The translations under genes were made by a program, and so were the position numbers. This document shows, one piece after another, positions 33,497 through 43,494 of a stretch of 64,000 nucleotides of DNA. The notes under the pieces were generated by a model. It ran no database searches. It was not told where the DNA came from and saw only the letters and a list, made by a program, of their open reading frames with translations. The stretch's first letter is position 1; each line of letters opens with the position of its first letter. This DNA is from Acidovorax facilis (lineage in GTDB: Bacteria > Pseudomonadota > Gammaproteobacteria > Burkholderiales > Burkholderiaceae_C): the NCBI RefSeq assembly GCF_023913775.1, contig NZ_JAMXAX010000006.1:1-64000 (forward strand), read 5' to 3'.

Positions 33497-35634
33497 CCGC
33501 ATTGTCTGCCGACCGCCCCAGCACTGACCCGAAAGACGATCTGTTTGGGCATGCGCCGTTTGCAAAGAGCCTGGCCGACAGTATTTGTCGTTACCCCGGC
33601 AGTGATGGGCTGGTACTCGCACTCTACGGTCCGTGGGGCTCCGGGAAGTCCACAGTGCTGAGCTACGTGAGCCACTACCTCGATCAACAGCCCAATGGGG
33701 ACCGGCCCGCCGTTGTGACCTTCAACCCTTGGTGGTTCTCCGGGCAGGAAAACCTGGCCCGCGCCTTCCTTGGCCAGCTACAGGCCGTGCTGCCTACGAA
33801 GAGCGACAAGTTCAAAAAGCTGGGCGATCTGCTGGGTGATTTCGCCGAAGGCGTCGGGGGTTTGATAGACCTTTCCGGCATGACCGGGGGCGCGGCGGGC
33901 AAGTTCGGGAAACTCATCGGGATGGTGACCAAGCGAAAGCCGAAAGACGTACCTGCGCTCAAATCCCAGATCAGCAAAACACTGAAGGAAGCCGGAAAAC
34001 GCATCCTGGTCGTCATCGACGACATTGATCGCCTGACTCCAGAAGAGACGCGCCAGCTCTTCACGGTCATCAAGGCGCTGGCGGATTTCCCGAATGTTGT
34101 CTACCTGCTGGCCTTCGACCGCGACGTCGCCGCCCAGGCCATCGAGCAGCAGAGCGGCCTACCCGGTGAACGCTATCTGGAGAAGATCATCCAGGTGCCG
34201 TTCGAGCTGCCGCCGGTCGATCGCGTGGCCCTGCGCGCGGCGCTGTTCAAGCGCCTCGACGAGGTGCTGGGTGATACGCCTGAAGGCTCGCTCGATCAGT
34301 CGTACTGGACGAACGTCTACCACGATGGAATCGATCCACTGATTCAGGTGCCTCGCGACGTAGTGCGCCTCACCAATACGTTGGCCGTCACTTACCCGGC
34401 CGTGCGTGGTGAGGTGAATCCAGTCGATTTCATTGCGCTGGAATCGCTACGCGTCTTCCTACCGGCCCTTTATGACGTCGTCCGCACGAATCCGGACCGG
34501 TTCTCGGGTCATAGCAGGGATGACAGATACGAAGGGGATCGGAAGACCGCTCAAGCCTTTCACGAGCAGTGGATCAATGAAATACCGGAAGCGTTTCGGG
34601 CGAGCACTCAAGCGCTGTTGGAGCGCATCTTTCCGAAGATCGGTCAGATGGGCTACGGCTCGGATTGGCTGGCTGAATGGCGGCGAAACCTGCGGGCCAG
34701 CCATCCGGATGTATTCCCGATCTATTTTCGGCTCACCGTTCCTCCCGGAGCCATCCGCCGTAGCGAGATGTTGACACTGCTGAATCTGGCCGCGTCGCCA
34801 TCAGACTTTGGCAATGCACTCGTTCAAGCCAAGGAAAAACGGCGGCCTGATGGCATGTCAAGGGCGCGGGCACTGCTCGAACGACTGATGGACCACGTCG
34901 AGAAGGACATCCCGGACGCGCAGATCTCATCGGTCATCCAAGCGCTTTTCGATGTCGGTGACGCATTGATCGATTCCAGAGACGAGCGCGGAATGTTCGA
35001 CTTCGGCAATGTCTCGCGCGCTTCGCGCCCCGTCTATCACCTTCTGAAGCGACTCACCGTCGATCAACGTGTGGCAGTGCTGGAGGCGGCAATACGTTCC
35101 GGCAGCGCCGTTGCAGTGCAGTTGTGGCTCTTGCAAGCGCTGGACGAGGCGGTCACGAAGGCAATGGAGTCCAGCGAATCCACACTACTTGGGGCCGATG
35201 AAGTCGAACGACTGAAGGCGGCGTGGCTGGATCGAGTGAGGACGATGTCGGGTGAGGCGAACTTCTTGCACCATCCTGAATTGCCAAGACTTCTCGCCAT
35301 TTGGAGACGTTGGGCAAACGACGCCGAGGTACGGGCGTGGTGCGATCGAACCACTGCGTCAGATGAAGGCCTGCTGAGCTTTCTGCCGCGATTCCTGCAG
35401 CACACCAGATCGCAAACCGTCGGAGATTGGGCGGTTCGACTGCAACCTCGCCTCAATCCTACTTGGTTGGAAACCTACATCGACACGGCCGCCTGCGCAG
35501 ACCGACTTCGCATCTTGCAGCGAAACGACAAGGCGCCTACCGGTGCACAGGAGGCGGTATCACAGTACCTGACAGAGTTCGAGATGCTCCAGGCAGGCAA
35601 GAACCCGGATGGTATCGGCGCGTTTGACGACTAG
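33493..35634 (+). CDS. KAP-family P-loop NTPase
   Basis: This is a 713-aa STAND-like NTPase. It has Walker A ALYGPWGSGKSTVLSYVS (about 43-60), then VTFNPWWFSGQENLARAFLG, typical of KAP ATPases, and Walker B KRILVVIDDIDRLTPEE (about 169-185). A Gly-rich insertion around residues 115-145 (GGLIDLSGMTGGAAGKFGKL) may be membrane-active, as in many KAP proteins. The C-terminal half is helical without a recognised domain. It is coupled to drmMI by an ATGA overlap and sits between drmMI and drmA, where a core DISARM operon has no such gene. It may sense or gate the system, or pair with the next gene. Confidence 0.85.
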   Translation: MTALSADRPSTDPKDDLFGHAPFAKSLADSICRYPGSDGLVLALYGPWGSGKSTVLSYVSHYLDQQPNGDRPAVVTFNPWWFSGQENLARAFLGQLQAVLPTKSDKFKKLGDLLGDFAEGVGGLIDLSGMTGGAAGKFGKLIGMVTKRKPKDVPALKSQISKTLKEAGKRILVVIDDIDRLTPEETRQLFTVIKALADFPNVVYLLAFDRDVAAQAIEQQSGLPGERYLEKIIQVPFELPPVDRVALRAALFKRLDEVLGDTPEGSLDQSYWTNVYHDGIDPLIQVPRDVVRLTNTLAVTYPAVRGEVNPVDFIALESLRVFLPALYDVVRTNPDRFSGHSRDDRYEGDRKTAQAFHEQWINEIPEAFRASTQALLERIFPKIGQMGYGSDWLAEWRRNLRASHPDVFPIYFRLTVPPGAIRRSEMLTLLNLAASPSDFGNALVQAKEKRRPDGMSRARALLERLMDHVEKDIPDAQISSVIQALFDVGDALIDSRDERGMFDFGNVSRASRPVYHLLKRLTVDQRVAVLEAAIRSGSAVAVQLWLLQALDEAVTKAMESSESTLLGADEVERLKAAWLDRVRTMSGEANFLHHPELPRLLAIWRRWANDAEVRAWCDRTTASDEGLLSFLPRFLQHTRSQTVGDWAVRLQPRLNPTWLETYIDTAACADRLRILQRNDKAPTGAQEAVSQYLTEFEMLQAGKNPDGIGAFDD

Positions 35635-35643
35635 GTGGAGCAG

Positions 35644-37599
35644 ATGACAGACATATACAAGATGACGGTCGACCTGAACGTGCTCGACCACCTCGGGATC
35701 AACCTGTACAGCAACATCGCCGCCGTTCTGACCGAGGCCGTTGCGAACGCCTGGGATGCCGACGCAGAAACCGTAGACATCAAGATCGACCCGGAAGGCA
35801 ACTGGATCGAGATCGTCGATGACGGTATCGGCATGTCGGTCGACGACATGAACGGCAAATACCTGCGAGTCGGGTATCGGCGGCGTGATGAAGATGTTGA
35901 ACATGGCAAGACCACTGCGAAGGGCCGACCGGTGATGGGCCGCAAAGGGCTCGGCAAGCTCTCGCTGTTCTCGATCGCCAACGTCATCGAAGTCGAGTCG
36001 GCCAGGGATGGAGCAGCTCATGGCCTCCGCATGTCTGTGGCTGGAATCCACGAATCGGTTCAGAAGAAGGAACCGTTCTATGGCCCCGAAGCCTTACCTG
36101 CTGACAAGATTGGCGTAACCAAGGGCACGCGCATCGTCTTGCGCGACATCAAGCGGCAGCGTCTCGGCCGTGGAGCGCTGGCGCTGCGTAAACGCCTGGC
36201 TCGCCGCTTCTCGGTGATCGGCGAGGCGCACGGGTTCAAGATCGATCTCGACGGCCAGCCCATCACGCCCTCCGACCGGGGAGACCTACCGATGGTGCAG
36301 TTCCTCTGGCAGTTCGGCGATGACGCGCTCGACCTGACTCCCGCCAGTCAGCTCCTTGAGCAGGAATCGCTACCGAACCGCTTCGATGCCTGGGACACCG
36401 GATGGAAGGTCAGCGGCTGGATCGGCACGGCCAGGTTCCCCAAGCAACTGGACAGTGAGGATGCCGGTAACCTAAATGGCATCGTCGTGTTCGCCCGTGG
36501 CCGGCTGTTTCACGAGAACATCCTCGACAAACTGAATGACGGGCGGCTCTACACGAAGTACCTCACGGGGCAGATCGAGGCCGATTTCCTCGATGCTGAC
36601 GACGCGCCAGACATCGCGACCAGCGACCGACAGCGCGTGCAGGAGGATGACCCTCGATATGGGCAGCTCATCGCCTTTTTGAAATCGCGTCTGACGCAGG
36701 TCGAGAAGCGCTGGACGGAGTGGCGCAAAAAGCACGAGGTCGAGAAGGCGAAAGAAACTTCGCCCGCTCTCGCCGAGTGGCTCGACACGCTGCCCGAGGG
36801 GTACAAGAAAAGTGCGGAGACGCTGATCGCCAAGCTCAGTGCGCTGCCGGTCGATGAAGAAGAGGACCGGAAGCTCATGTATCGGCATGGCATCCTGGCC
36901 TTCGAGCGCATGAAGTTGCGCGGATCGACCGAGGAGTTCGTGACCAGCATCGAGAGTGCCGACAGGCTCCTGGCCGTGCTCGCCGACAGGGACTCTCTCG
37001 AAGCATCCCTCTACCGGGACATCGTCAAATCGCGTCTGGATGCGATCCGGGATTTCCAGACCATCATCGATGAAGACGCGAAAGAACGCGTGCTCCAGAA
37101 GTACCTGTTCGATCACCTCTGGTTGCTGGACCCGGCATGGGAGCGCGCCACCGGCAGCTCGATCATGGAATCGCGCCTCACGACGGAAGGCGTGCTCATC
37201 GACGACATGACCGAGAAAGAGCGTTTGGGCCGCGTCGACCTCGCCTATCGCACCAATGCAGGCAAGCACGTCATCGTCGAACTCAAGAAGGTCGGCCGCA
37301 AGATGGGATTGCTCGAGCTGGTGGAGCAAGGCCAGACCTACGTCGACAAGCTGAGAAAGATCCTGCGCGAGCAAAACGATGCCAGCCCCAACATCGAGGT
37401 GATCTTCGTGCTCGGTAAAACCGTCGACGAAGAGGCATCGAACCCCGACCGCCTCAAGTCATCGATGACGTCGATCTCGCCAGGCAGCCGCATCGTCCAT
37501 TACGACACTTTGATTCGGGGCGCTCAAGAGGCGTATTCGGCGTACATCGAAAAGAGCAAGTCACTCGACAAGCTCGAAAAGATCGTGGACAGAATTTGA
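35644..37599 (+). CDS. GHKL (MORC/Hsp90-like) ATPase fused to nuclease-like domain
   Basis: This is a 651-aa protein with a Bergerat-fold ATPase at the N-terminus. The N-box is LTEAVANAWDADAE (about 28-41), the G1 box IVDDGIGM (about 57-64), and the G2 box GRKGLGKLSLFSIAN (about 99-113). The C-terminal 150 residues contain LGRVDLAYR followed by KHVIVELKKVGRKMG (about 527-553), which reads as a PD-(D/E)xK nuclease core (DUF-type). ATG 35644 with a nearby GGAG is preferred over GTG 35635. The protein resembles ATP-gated nucleases. It follows the KAP gene by 9 nt and precedes drmA by 12 nt. Confidence 0.8.
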   Translation: MTDIYKMTVDLNVLDHLGINLYSNIAAVLTEAVANAWDADAETVDIKIDPEGNWIEIVDDGIGMSVDDMNGKYLRVGYRRRDEDVEHGKTTAKGRPVMGRKGLGKLSLFSIANVIEVESARDGAAHGLRMSVAGIHESVQKKEPFYGPEALPADKIGVTKGTRIVLRDIKRQRLGRGALALRKRLARRFSVIGEAHGFKIDLDGQPITPSDRGDLPMVQFLWQFGDDALDLTPASQLLEQESLPNRFDAWDTGWKVSGWIGTARFPKQLDSEDAGNLNGIVVFARGRLFHENILDKLNDGRLYTKYLTGQIEADFLDADDAPDIATSDRQRVQEDDPRYGQLIAFLKSRLTQVEKRWTEWRKKHEVEKAKETSPALAEWLDTLPEGYKKSAETLIAKLSALPVDEEEDRKLMYRHGILAFERMKLRGSTEEFVTSIESADRLLAVLADRDSLEASLYRDIVKSRLDAIRDFQTIIDEDAKERVLQKYLFDHLWLLDPAWERATGSSIMESRLTTEGVLIDDMTEKERLGRVDLAYRTNAGKHVIVELKKVGRKMGLLELVEQGQTYVDKLRKILREQNDASPNIEVIFVLGKTVDEEASNPDRLKSSMTSISPGSRIVHYDTLIRGAQEAYSAYIEKSKSLDKLEKIVDRI

Positions 37600-37611
37600 G
37601 GTGACCAAGGT

Positions 37612-40600
37612 ATGACGAAAACATCCAACGCATGGATCGCCATTGATCATGGCCTCGGCACCGACCACAGGCTCCAGCCCTACGTCCTGGTTCTGAAGGG
37701 TGAGCGTTCTCTCTATCGAAGTATCGAAGAAGACGACTGGGTCCTGGTCCTGAACCCCACTGGCGGCATCACCCGTGTCGGGCGTGTGCTGCGGGTTCGT
37801 TCGAACCTCGACACCACCACGCTCTATTTCGACCGAGTGCTGTCGGCCACAGAACCGGTTTCGATCGGCGTCACTTCGCTCACTCTGCCGTCGTCGGGAA
37901 GCATCGGTCGCGTCCAGTGGATCGATTTCGTCGAAGCACTGCCCAAGGCACTGCATAAGACCATTGCCGAAGTTCCGACGGTCGGCTCTGACGCCCGTTC
38001 AACCCAGCATCAGCAGGAGCTCGCCTACATCCGCGAACTGCTGCAACTGGCGGTGATGGACGATCTGCTCGGCCCTGCTGGCGGCCCTCACGAACGCATC
38101 GTCGATATGGGCGTGCGCGATCGCTACCTGGTCGGCAAGCTCGCCCCGCGTGAGGCGGCACAGGGTGGCATCGAGGGGCTCGAAGGGCCGCTGGCGAATG
38201 ACGAGGCCGAGGAGCCTACCGACCCCAAGGCACCTGGTCAGCATGAACCCGGTGCGGAATTCGGCACGGCGACAGGCCGAGTCGAGCCCGAGTCCGACGC
38301 CACCGATGAGATCGACGCCGCCAGCAATCAGTCGCTGGTGCCGAGCAGTCTGGGCATGACCTTTTGCGTGGATGGCGATGCCGAGCGGATCGAGATAGAG
38401 GTGCGCTGGGGTCGCTATGAGCGCAGTGACGAGCACGAAATCTTTCGCACCCGCAAGAACAGAGAAACCGGCGCCGAGGAGCAGACCAAGGCTAAGGTTT
38501 GGCAACGCATTCCCTGCGGCGGCAAGCTGGTGCTGCCGCTAACCGAAGGCGTGATCCCCCATCAGGCGCCGGACAAGACCTATCCCGAAGTGCGGGTGCA
38601 GGGCTCCGTGAGGGCCAAGAACGCGAATGGCGATCGCTTGGTGACGCTGTTCCTGGTCAACGCACAGGAGGAGCCCGACACCAACCGTGATACAGCCTGG
38701 GTGTTCCAGCCGGAGCTGATCGTGCGTTCGGAAGCGGAAGCGCCCAAGCGCGCGATCTTCCGCCGCCGGCCCGTGCTGGATGCCGACGGCATGGACCCGG
38801 AGCGCGAGTCGCTGGAGATGATCTACCGCAACCGGGTAGAGTTCGCGGTGGGGCACGGCGTCGCCGTCCATGCCGAAGCGGCGGATGACGTGACGCTGGC
38901 CACCGAGGTGCGCATCACCGTCATGCCGCAGTACGAGGTGCAGGTCACCGAGACACCGGGGCTGGACCCCGCCGACCGGCCGGCGATGAAGGAAATGGTG
39001 AGCAGTGGCCTGCTCGACATGCAGCGCCTCGCCACACTGGACATCGATCCGCTGGTCGACGCCCTCAACCTGTTGACCAAGGATTACGCCGCGTGGATCA
39101 ATGAGCAGCGTGCTCGGGTCGGCATCGACGTGCTTGGCTACGACGCGCAGTCGCAACAGGCAATGGATCGATGCCAGGAGATCCACACTCGCCTGCAGCA
39201 GGGTATCGATACGCTGAAGAGCGACGCGAATGCCCTGGCGGCCTTCCGTTTCGCTAACCGGGCAATGGCCACGCAGCGCGTGCGTAGCCAATACGCCCTC
39301 GAAATCCGGCGCGGCAAGGATGTCACCGTCGAGCAGTTCGACGTGCTGAAGAACCGCAGCTGGCGCCCGTTCCAGTTGGCGTTCCTGCTGCTGTCGATCC
39401 CTTCGCTGGCCGAACCGACGCACCCGGACCGCGTACAACCGGTCGAAGCCTATGCCGACCTGTTGTGGTTCCCCACCGGCGGCGGCAAGACCGAGGCCTA
39501 CTTGGGTGTGGCCGCCTTCACCATGGCCATTCGGCGCATGCAGGGCAACCTGGGCGGGTACGACGGCTCGCGTGGTCTGGCCGTGATCATGCGTTACACC
39601 CTACGCCTGCTTACGCTGCAACAGTTCCAACGTGCCACCGCGCTGATATGCGCGATGGAAGTGCTGCGACGCGAGGCGCTGGCCAAGGGCGACGAGTCAC
39701 TCGGCACCGAGCCCTTCACCATCGGCCTGTGGGTGGGCAATAAGGTGACGCCGGGCGCGACCGAGGACAGCCATCGTGCCATCGAGGACATCCGCAACCC
39801 CGGCAAGTACAACGCCGGGGCGGCGTCTCCCGCTCAACTGACCAGTTGCCCCTGGTGTGGCTCGGAAGTCGCCCCTGGGCGCGACGTCGAGGTCGACAAG
39901 GGGCGTGGGCGCACCTTCGTCTACTGTGGCGACAAGAGGGGCCGTTGCGACTTCTCGAAGGGCAAGTCCAGCAAGCTCCCTCACGCGGGTATTCCGGTGC
40001 TGGTCGTAGACGAGGAGATCTACCACCGCCCCCCGACCATGATGATCGCCACGGTGGACAAGTTCGCCATGATGGCGTGGCGGGGCCAGGTGCGCACGCT
40101 GTTCGGTCGGGTGGGCCAGGAATGCGAGCGGCACGGCCTGCTATGGCAGGGCGCGGACTGCAATGGCAATCATCAGGCAGGCAAGGGTCTTGCTGCCTCC
40201 AAGGTCAAGAACATCAGCCCGATTCGCCCGCCTGATCTGATCATTCAGGATGAGTTCCACCTGATCAGCGGACCGCTTGGAACCATGGTCGGCTTGTACG
40301 AGACGGCCGTGGATGAGCTTTGCGGCTGGAAACTTGGCGAGCATACGGTCAAGCCGAAGATCATCGCGTCGACCGCCACGGTGCGAAAGGCCCGCGAGCA
40401 GGTGAACAACGTCTTCATGCGGCGCGTGTCGGTGTTCCCCCCGCATGGGCTGGACGTAGAGGACAACTACTTTTCAGTCCAGCGATCGATCGAGGACAAA
40501 CCGGGTCGGCGGTACCTCGGGGTCTGCTCCCCGGGTAGTTCGCGACCTGCGATGTTGATTCGGGTCTACACGGCCTTCCTGACCGCCGCGCAAGGGTTGT

Positions 40601-41631
40601 TCGATCGCTTCGGCGAGCCAGCAGACCCGTACATGACCATGGTCGGCTACTTCAACTCGCTGCGTGAGCTGGGCGGAATGAAGCGCTTGGCCGAGGACGA
40701 CGTGCAGACGCGTTCCTACCGGGTGCAGATGAGCATGGTCGAGCGGCCAGCATTGGCACAACGCAGCGTCAGCAATATTCGCGAGTTGACGTCTCGAGTC
40801 TCCAGCCAGGACATCCCGAAGTACCTCGATCAGTTGGAGGTGAAGTTCAAGTCCGAGTTCGACGTTGCCGCCGGCAAGTACGTGACCAAGTGGCAGGATG
40901 GCGACACCCGGGCAATCGACGTAGTGTTGGCGACCAACATGCTGTCGGTGGGTGTCGACGTCAATCGACTGGGGCTGATGGCAGTCAATGGCCAACCCAA
41001 GGGCACGGCCGAGTACATCCAGGCCACCAGTCGTGTGGGCCGTTCCTTCCCCGGCTTGGTGTGCACCGTGCTCACGTGGGCGAGACCACGCGACCTCTCG
41101 CACTACGAAACCTTCGAGCACTACCACGCCACCTTCTACAAACACGTCGAAGCGCAATCGGTAACGCCTTTCTCGCCGCGCGCGATGGATCGTGGGCTGA
41201 CAGGCTCGTTGCTCAGCCTGATGCGCCTCGATAACGATGCGTTCAGCCCCAACGAGGGTGCAGGCAAGTTGGACAAATCTGACCAGACCGAGATCACCGA
41301 TGCTATCGATGTGCTGGTCAAGCGCGCCTGGAACGTCAGCGAGCTGTCCAGTACCAAGAGCCTGGCCAAACAGGAACTCAAGGAGCGCGCAGACGAGTGG
41401 GCTAAGGAAGTGGGCAAAGGCGGCCGTATCCTGGCCTATGAGAAGCGCGGTCCCGAGAAGGACAAGACCGTTGCATTGATCAGGTCACCGGGCATCCAAG
41501 CCTGGGACAACTGGACCGTGCCCATGTCGATGCGTGAGGTGGAGCCTGGCGTGCGCTTGATCATGAACACCAGCCACATCACGGACGACCACGATTGGAA
41601 GCCTCGTCCCGCGACGAAGGATGAGGATTGA
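37612..41631 (+). CDS. drmA: DrmA-like helicase
   Basis: This is a very large (1339 aa) superfamily-2 helicase, one of the three core DISARM genes. Walker A LLWFPTGGGKTEAYLGVAAF lies near residues 617-636, and a DEFH box (IIQDEFHLISGPLGTM) near 876-891. Helicase C motifs TNMLSVGVDVNRLGLM and QATSRVGRSFPGLV follow. Between the two halves lies a zinc-binding insert CPWCG...CGDKRGRC (about 746-783). The N-terminal 600 residues include an OB-like start and an acidic linker at about 190-240. It overlaps the drmB frame region by a few bases, so translation is probably coupled. Confidence 0.9.
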   Translation: MTKTSNAWIAIDHGLGTDHRLQPYVLVLKGERSLYRSIEEDDWVLVLNPTGGITRVGRVLRVRSNLDTTTLYFDRVLSATEPVSIGVTSLTLPSSGSIGRVQWIDFVEALPKALHKTIAEVPTVGSDARSTQHQQELAYIRELLQLAVMDDLLGPAGGPHERIVDMGVRDRYLVGKLAPREAAQGGIEGLEGPLANDEAEEPTDPKAPGQHEPGAEFGTATGRVEPESDATDEIDAASNQSLVPSSLGMTFCVDGDAERIEIEVRWGRYERSDEHEIFRTRKNRETGAEEQTKAKVWQRIPCGGKLVLPLTEGVIPHQAPDKTYPEVRVQGSVRAKNANGDRLVTLFLVNAQEEPDTNRDTAWVFQPELIVRSEAEAPKRAIFRRRPVLDADGMDPERESLEMIYRNRVEFAVGHGVAVHAEAADDVTLATEVRITVMPQYEVQVTETPGLDPADRPAMKEMVSSGLLDMQRLATLDIDPLVDALNLLTKDYAAWINEQRARVGIDVLGYDAQSQQAMDRCQEIHTRLQQGIDTLKSDANALAAFRFANRAMATQRVRSQYALEIRRGKDVTVEQFDVLKNRSWRPFQLAFLLLSIPSLAEPTHPDRVQPVEAYADLLWFPTGGGKTEAYLGVAAFTMAIRRMQGNLGGYDGSRGLAVIMRYTLRLLTLQQFQRATALICAMEVLRREALAKGDESLGTEPFTIGLWVGNKVTPGATEDSHRAIEDIRNPGKYNAGAASPAQLTSCPWCGSEVAPGRDVEVDKGRGRTFVYCGDKRGRCDFSKGKSSKLPHAGIPVLVVDEEIYHRPPTMMIATVDKFAMMAWRGQVRTLFGRVGQECERHGLLWQGADCNGNHQAGKGLAASKVKNISPIRPPDLIIQDEFHLISGPLGTMVGLYETAVDELCGWKLGEHTVKPKIIASTATVRKAREQVNNVFMRRVSVFPPHGLDVEDNYFSVQRSIEDKPGRRYLGVCSPGSSRPAMLIRVYTAFLTAAQGLFDRFGEPADPYMTMVGYFNSLRELGGMKRLAEDDVQTRSYRVQMSMVERPALAQRSVSNIRELTSRVSSQDIPKYLDQLEVKFKSEFDVAAGKYVTKWQDGDTRAIDVVLATNMLSVGVDVNRLGLMAVNGQPKGTAEYIQATSRVGRSFPGLVCTVLTWARPRDLSHYETFEHYHATFYKHVEAQSVTPFSPRAMDRGLTGSLLSLMRLDNDAFSPNEGAGKLDKSDQTEITDAIDVLVKRAWNVSELSSTKSLAKQELKERADEWAKEVGKGGRILAYEKRGPEKDKTVALIRSPGIQAWDNWTVPMSMREVEPGVRLIMNTSHITDDHDWKPRPATKDED

Positions 41632-41633
41632 AC

Positions 41634-43493
41634 ATGATCATCAATGACAAAACTCCAGTCGGAGAAGTACGACCCAGCCAGCTGCTCTGGACCTACGGCC
41701 CCGGGGCGTTGATCGATCTACCGAGCCTGTCAGTTGTGACGCTTGGCATCGACCGTTGGGAAAAGGACCGTTGCCAGCCGATCCAGGAAGCCAGACTGCT
41801 GGCCGCCGTCCGGAAGGTACTGGGAGCACAGGTCGAAAACCTGCGGATGCCGCCATTCCAGAAAAGCGAGCTCGTCGACGTCTGGTCGGCAGAGGCGAAC
41901 ATCGGCGTTCCCGTCCGGCCATTCCCGCGCTGGATGCGCTGCGTGAAATGCGGCCTGCTATCCCCCTTCGATGCCGGACTGTTCGAGATCAAGGAGAACC
42001 GTTTCAGGCCCGAGCGAACTCGGTTCGTCCACAAGGGCTGCCGAGGTTCAAAGGGCGATCAACCCGCGAAGGATGCCGATGCGGTGCCGGCGCGCTTCCT
42101 GCTAGCCTGCCGCGATGGTCACCTCGACGACTTCCCTTGGCACTACTTCGTCCACGGCGGCAACAGTTCATGCAAGGGCACGCTGCGCTTCTTCGAGAGC
42201 GGCGCCTCGCTGCAAACCGAAAACCTGTGGGTGAAGTGTGATGCGTGTGGGGCATCGAGAAGCATGGCCCACGCCTTCGGCAAGGCGGGGAAAGAGAATC
42301 TACCCGCCTGCCGTGGACGCCACCCGCACCTTGATCACTTCGACCATGAATGCGACGAGGAGGCGCGTGCCGTTTTGCTGGGCGCCACGAATAGCTGGTT
42401 CCCGATCACGCTCTCGGCGCTCGCGATTCCCCAGAGCAAGGACCCGCTCAGTCAGCTGGTTCAAGATGGCTGGGAGTTCTTCGAAGAGCTGGAATCCGAA
42501 GCCGAAGTGTCGTTGACGGTGAAGACCTTGAAGAAGACCGGCGCGCTGCCAGGGATCGACAAATATCCCGCGGCGTCGATCTGGTCAGCCATCGAGGTGC
42601 ACCGCACCGGTGGCGGACAGGAGGTCGTGGGTGAAGCCGATATCAAGGGTCCAGAGTGGGACGTGCTGACGGAGGCCGATCCGCCCACGGACTACCCGCA
42701 TTTCATGAGCAAGAAGGTCGGCACGCCGCCGGCCTTTGCAAAGCACATCAGCAGAGTGTTGCTCCTGGAGCGACTGCGCGAGGTCAATGCCTTGCTGGGC
42801 TTCACTCGGGTGGAGGCGCCCGAAGAAACGGGTGACCCGAACGAGCGGCCGCAGATGGCCAACCTCTCGCGAAGCAAGCCGGATTGGGTTCCCGCGAACC
42901 AAGTCCATGGCGAGGGCATCTTCATCCAGTTCGACGAACAGGCGCTCGTGGTGTGGGAGGCGCTACTGGCGGTGAATAAGGTCGATCAGATGCTCCGAGG
43001 TGGCCACAGGGGGTGGCGCAACTCACGTCATCTCGACCCGGATGAGGGCTACCCCGGCATTCGCTACGCCATGCTTCATACGCTCTCACACCTGCTGATC
43101 CGTGAGCTGGCGCTGGAGTGCGGCTACAACGCCGCGAGTATCCGCGAACGGATCTATGCCGACACTTCAGGCGATAGTCCGCAGGCCGGCATCCTCATCT
43201 ACACCGCAGCAGCCGACTCTGATGGAACACTGGGCGGCCTCGTCGATCTCGGCAAACCGGAGAACCTCGGGCGCCTGCTGGAACAGGCCTTGAACCGTTC
43301 GAAGATCTGCTCATCCGACCCGCTTTGCTCCGAGCACGATCCCGAGAAAGATCGCTCACTTCATGCTGCGGCTTGCCACGCTTGTAGCTTGGTGGCCGAG
43401 ACCTCCTGCGAGCGCGGCAATCGCTACCTGGATCGGTCATTGTTGGTTCCGACCCTGGAACGCATCGACGCGGCTTTCTTCAAGGGCTTGTGA
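41634..43493 (+). CDS. drmB: DrmB, DUF1998 protein
   Basis: This is the second core DISARM protein (619 aa), the partner of DrmA. ATG 41634 with GAGG 7 nt upstream is preferred over TTG 41628. The N-terminus PVGEVRPSQLLWTYGPGALI is the family start. Zinc ligands occur as CVKCG (about 103), CDACG (about 202) and a C-terminal cluster (CSSDPLCSEHDP, CHACS, about 556-590). DUF1998 is marked by MLHTLSHLLIRELALECGY (about 480). It ends one base before drmC. Confidence 0.92.
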   Translation: MIINDKTPVGEVRPSQLLWTYGPGALIDLPSLSVVTLGIDRWEKDRCQPIQEARLLAAVRKVLGAQVENLRMPPFQKSELVDVWSAEANIGVPVRPFPRWMRCVKCGLLSPFDAGLFEIKENRFRPERTRFVHKGCRGSKGDQPAKDADAVPARFLLACRDGHLDDFPWHYFVHGGNSSCKGTLRFFESGASLQTENLWVKCDACGASRSMAHAFGKAGKENLPACRGRHPHLDHFDHECDEEARAVLLGATNSWFPITLSALAIPQSKDPLSQLVQDGWEFFEELESEAEVSLTVKTLKKTGALPGIDKYPAASIWSAIEVHRTGGGQEVVGEADIKGPEWDVLTEADPPTDYPHFMSKKVGTPPAFAKHISRVLLLERLREVNALLGFTRVEAPEETGDPNERPQMANLSRSKPDWVPANQVHGEGIFIQFDEQALVVWEALLAVNKVDQMLRGGHRGWRNSRHLDPDEGYPGIRYAMLHTLSHLLIRELALECGYNAASIRERIYADTSGDSPQAGILIYTAAADSDGTLGGLVDLGKPENLGRLLEQALNRSKICSSDPLCSEHDPEKDRSLHAAACHACSLVAETSCERGNRYLDRSLLVPTLERIDAAFFKGL

Positions 43494-43494
43494 C

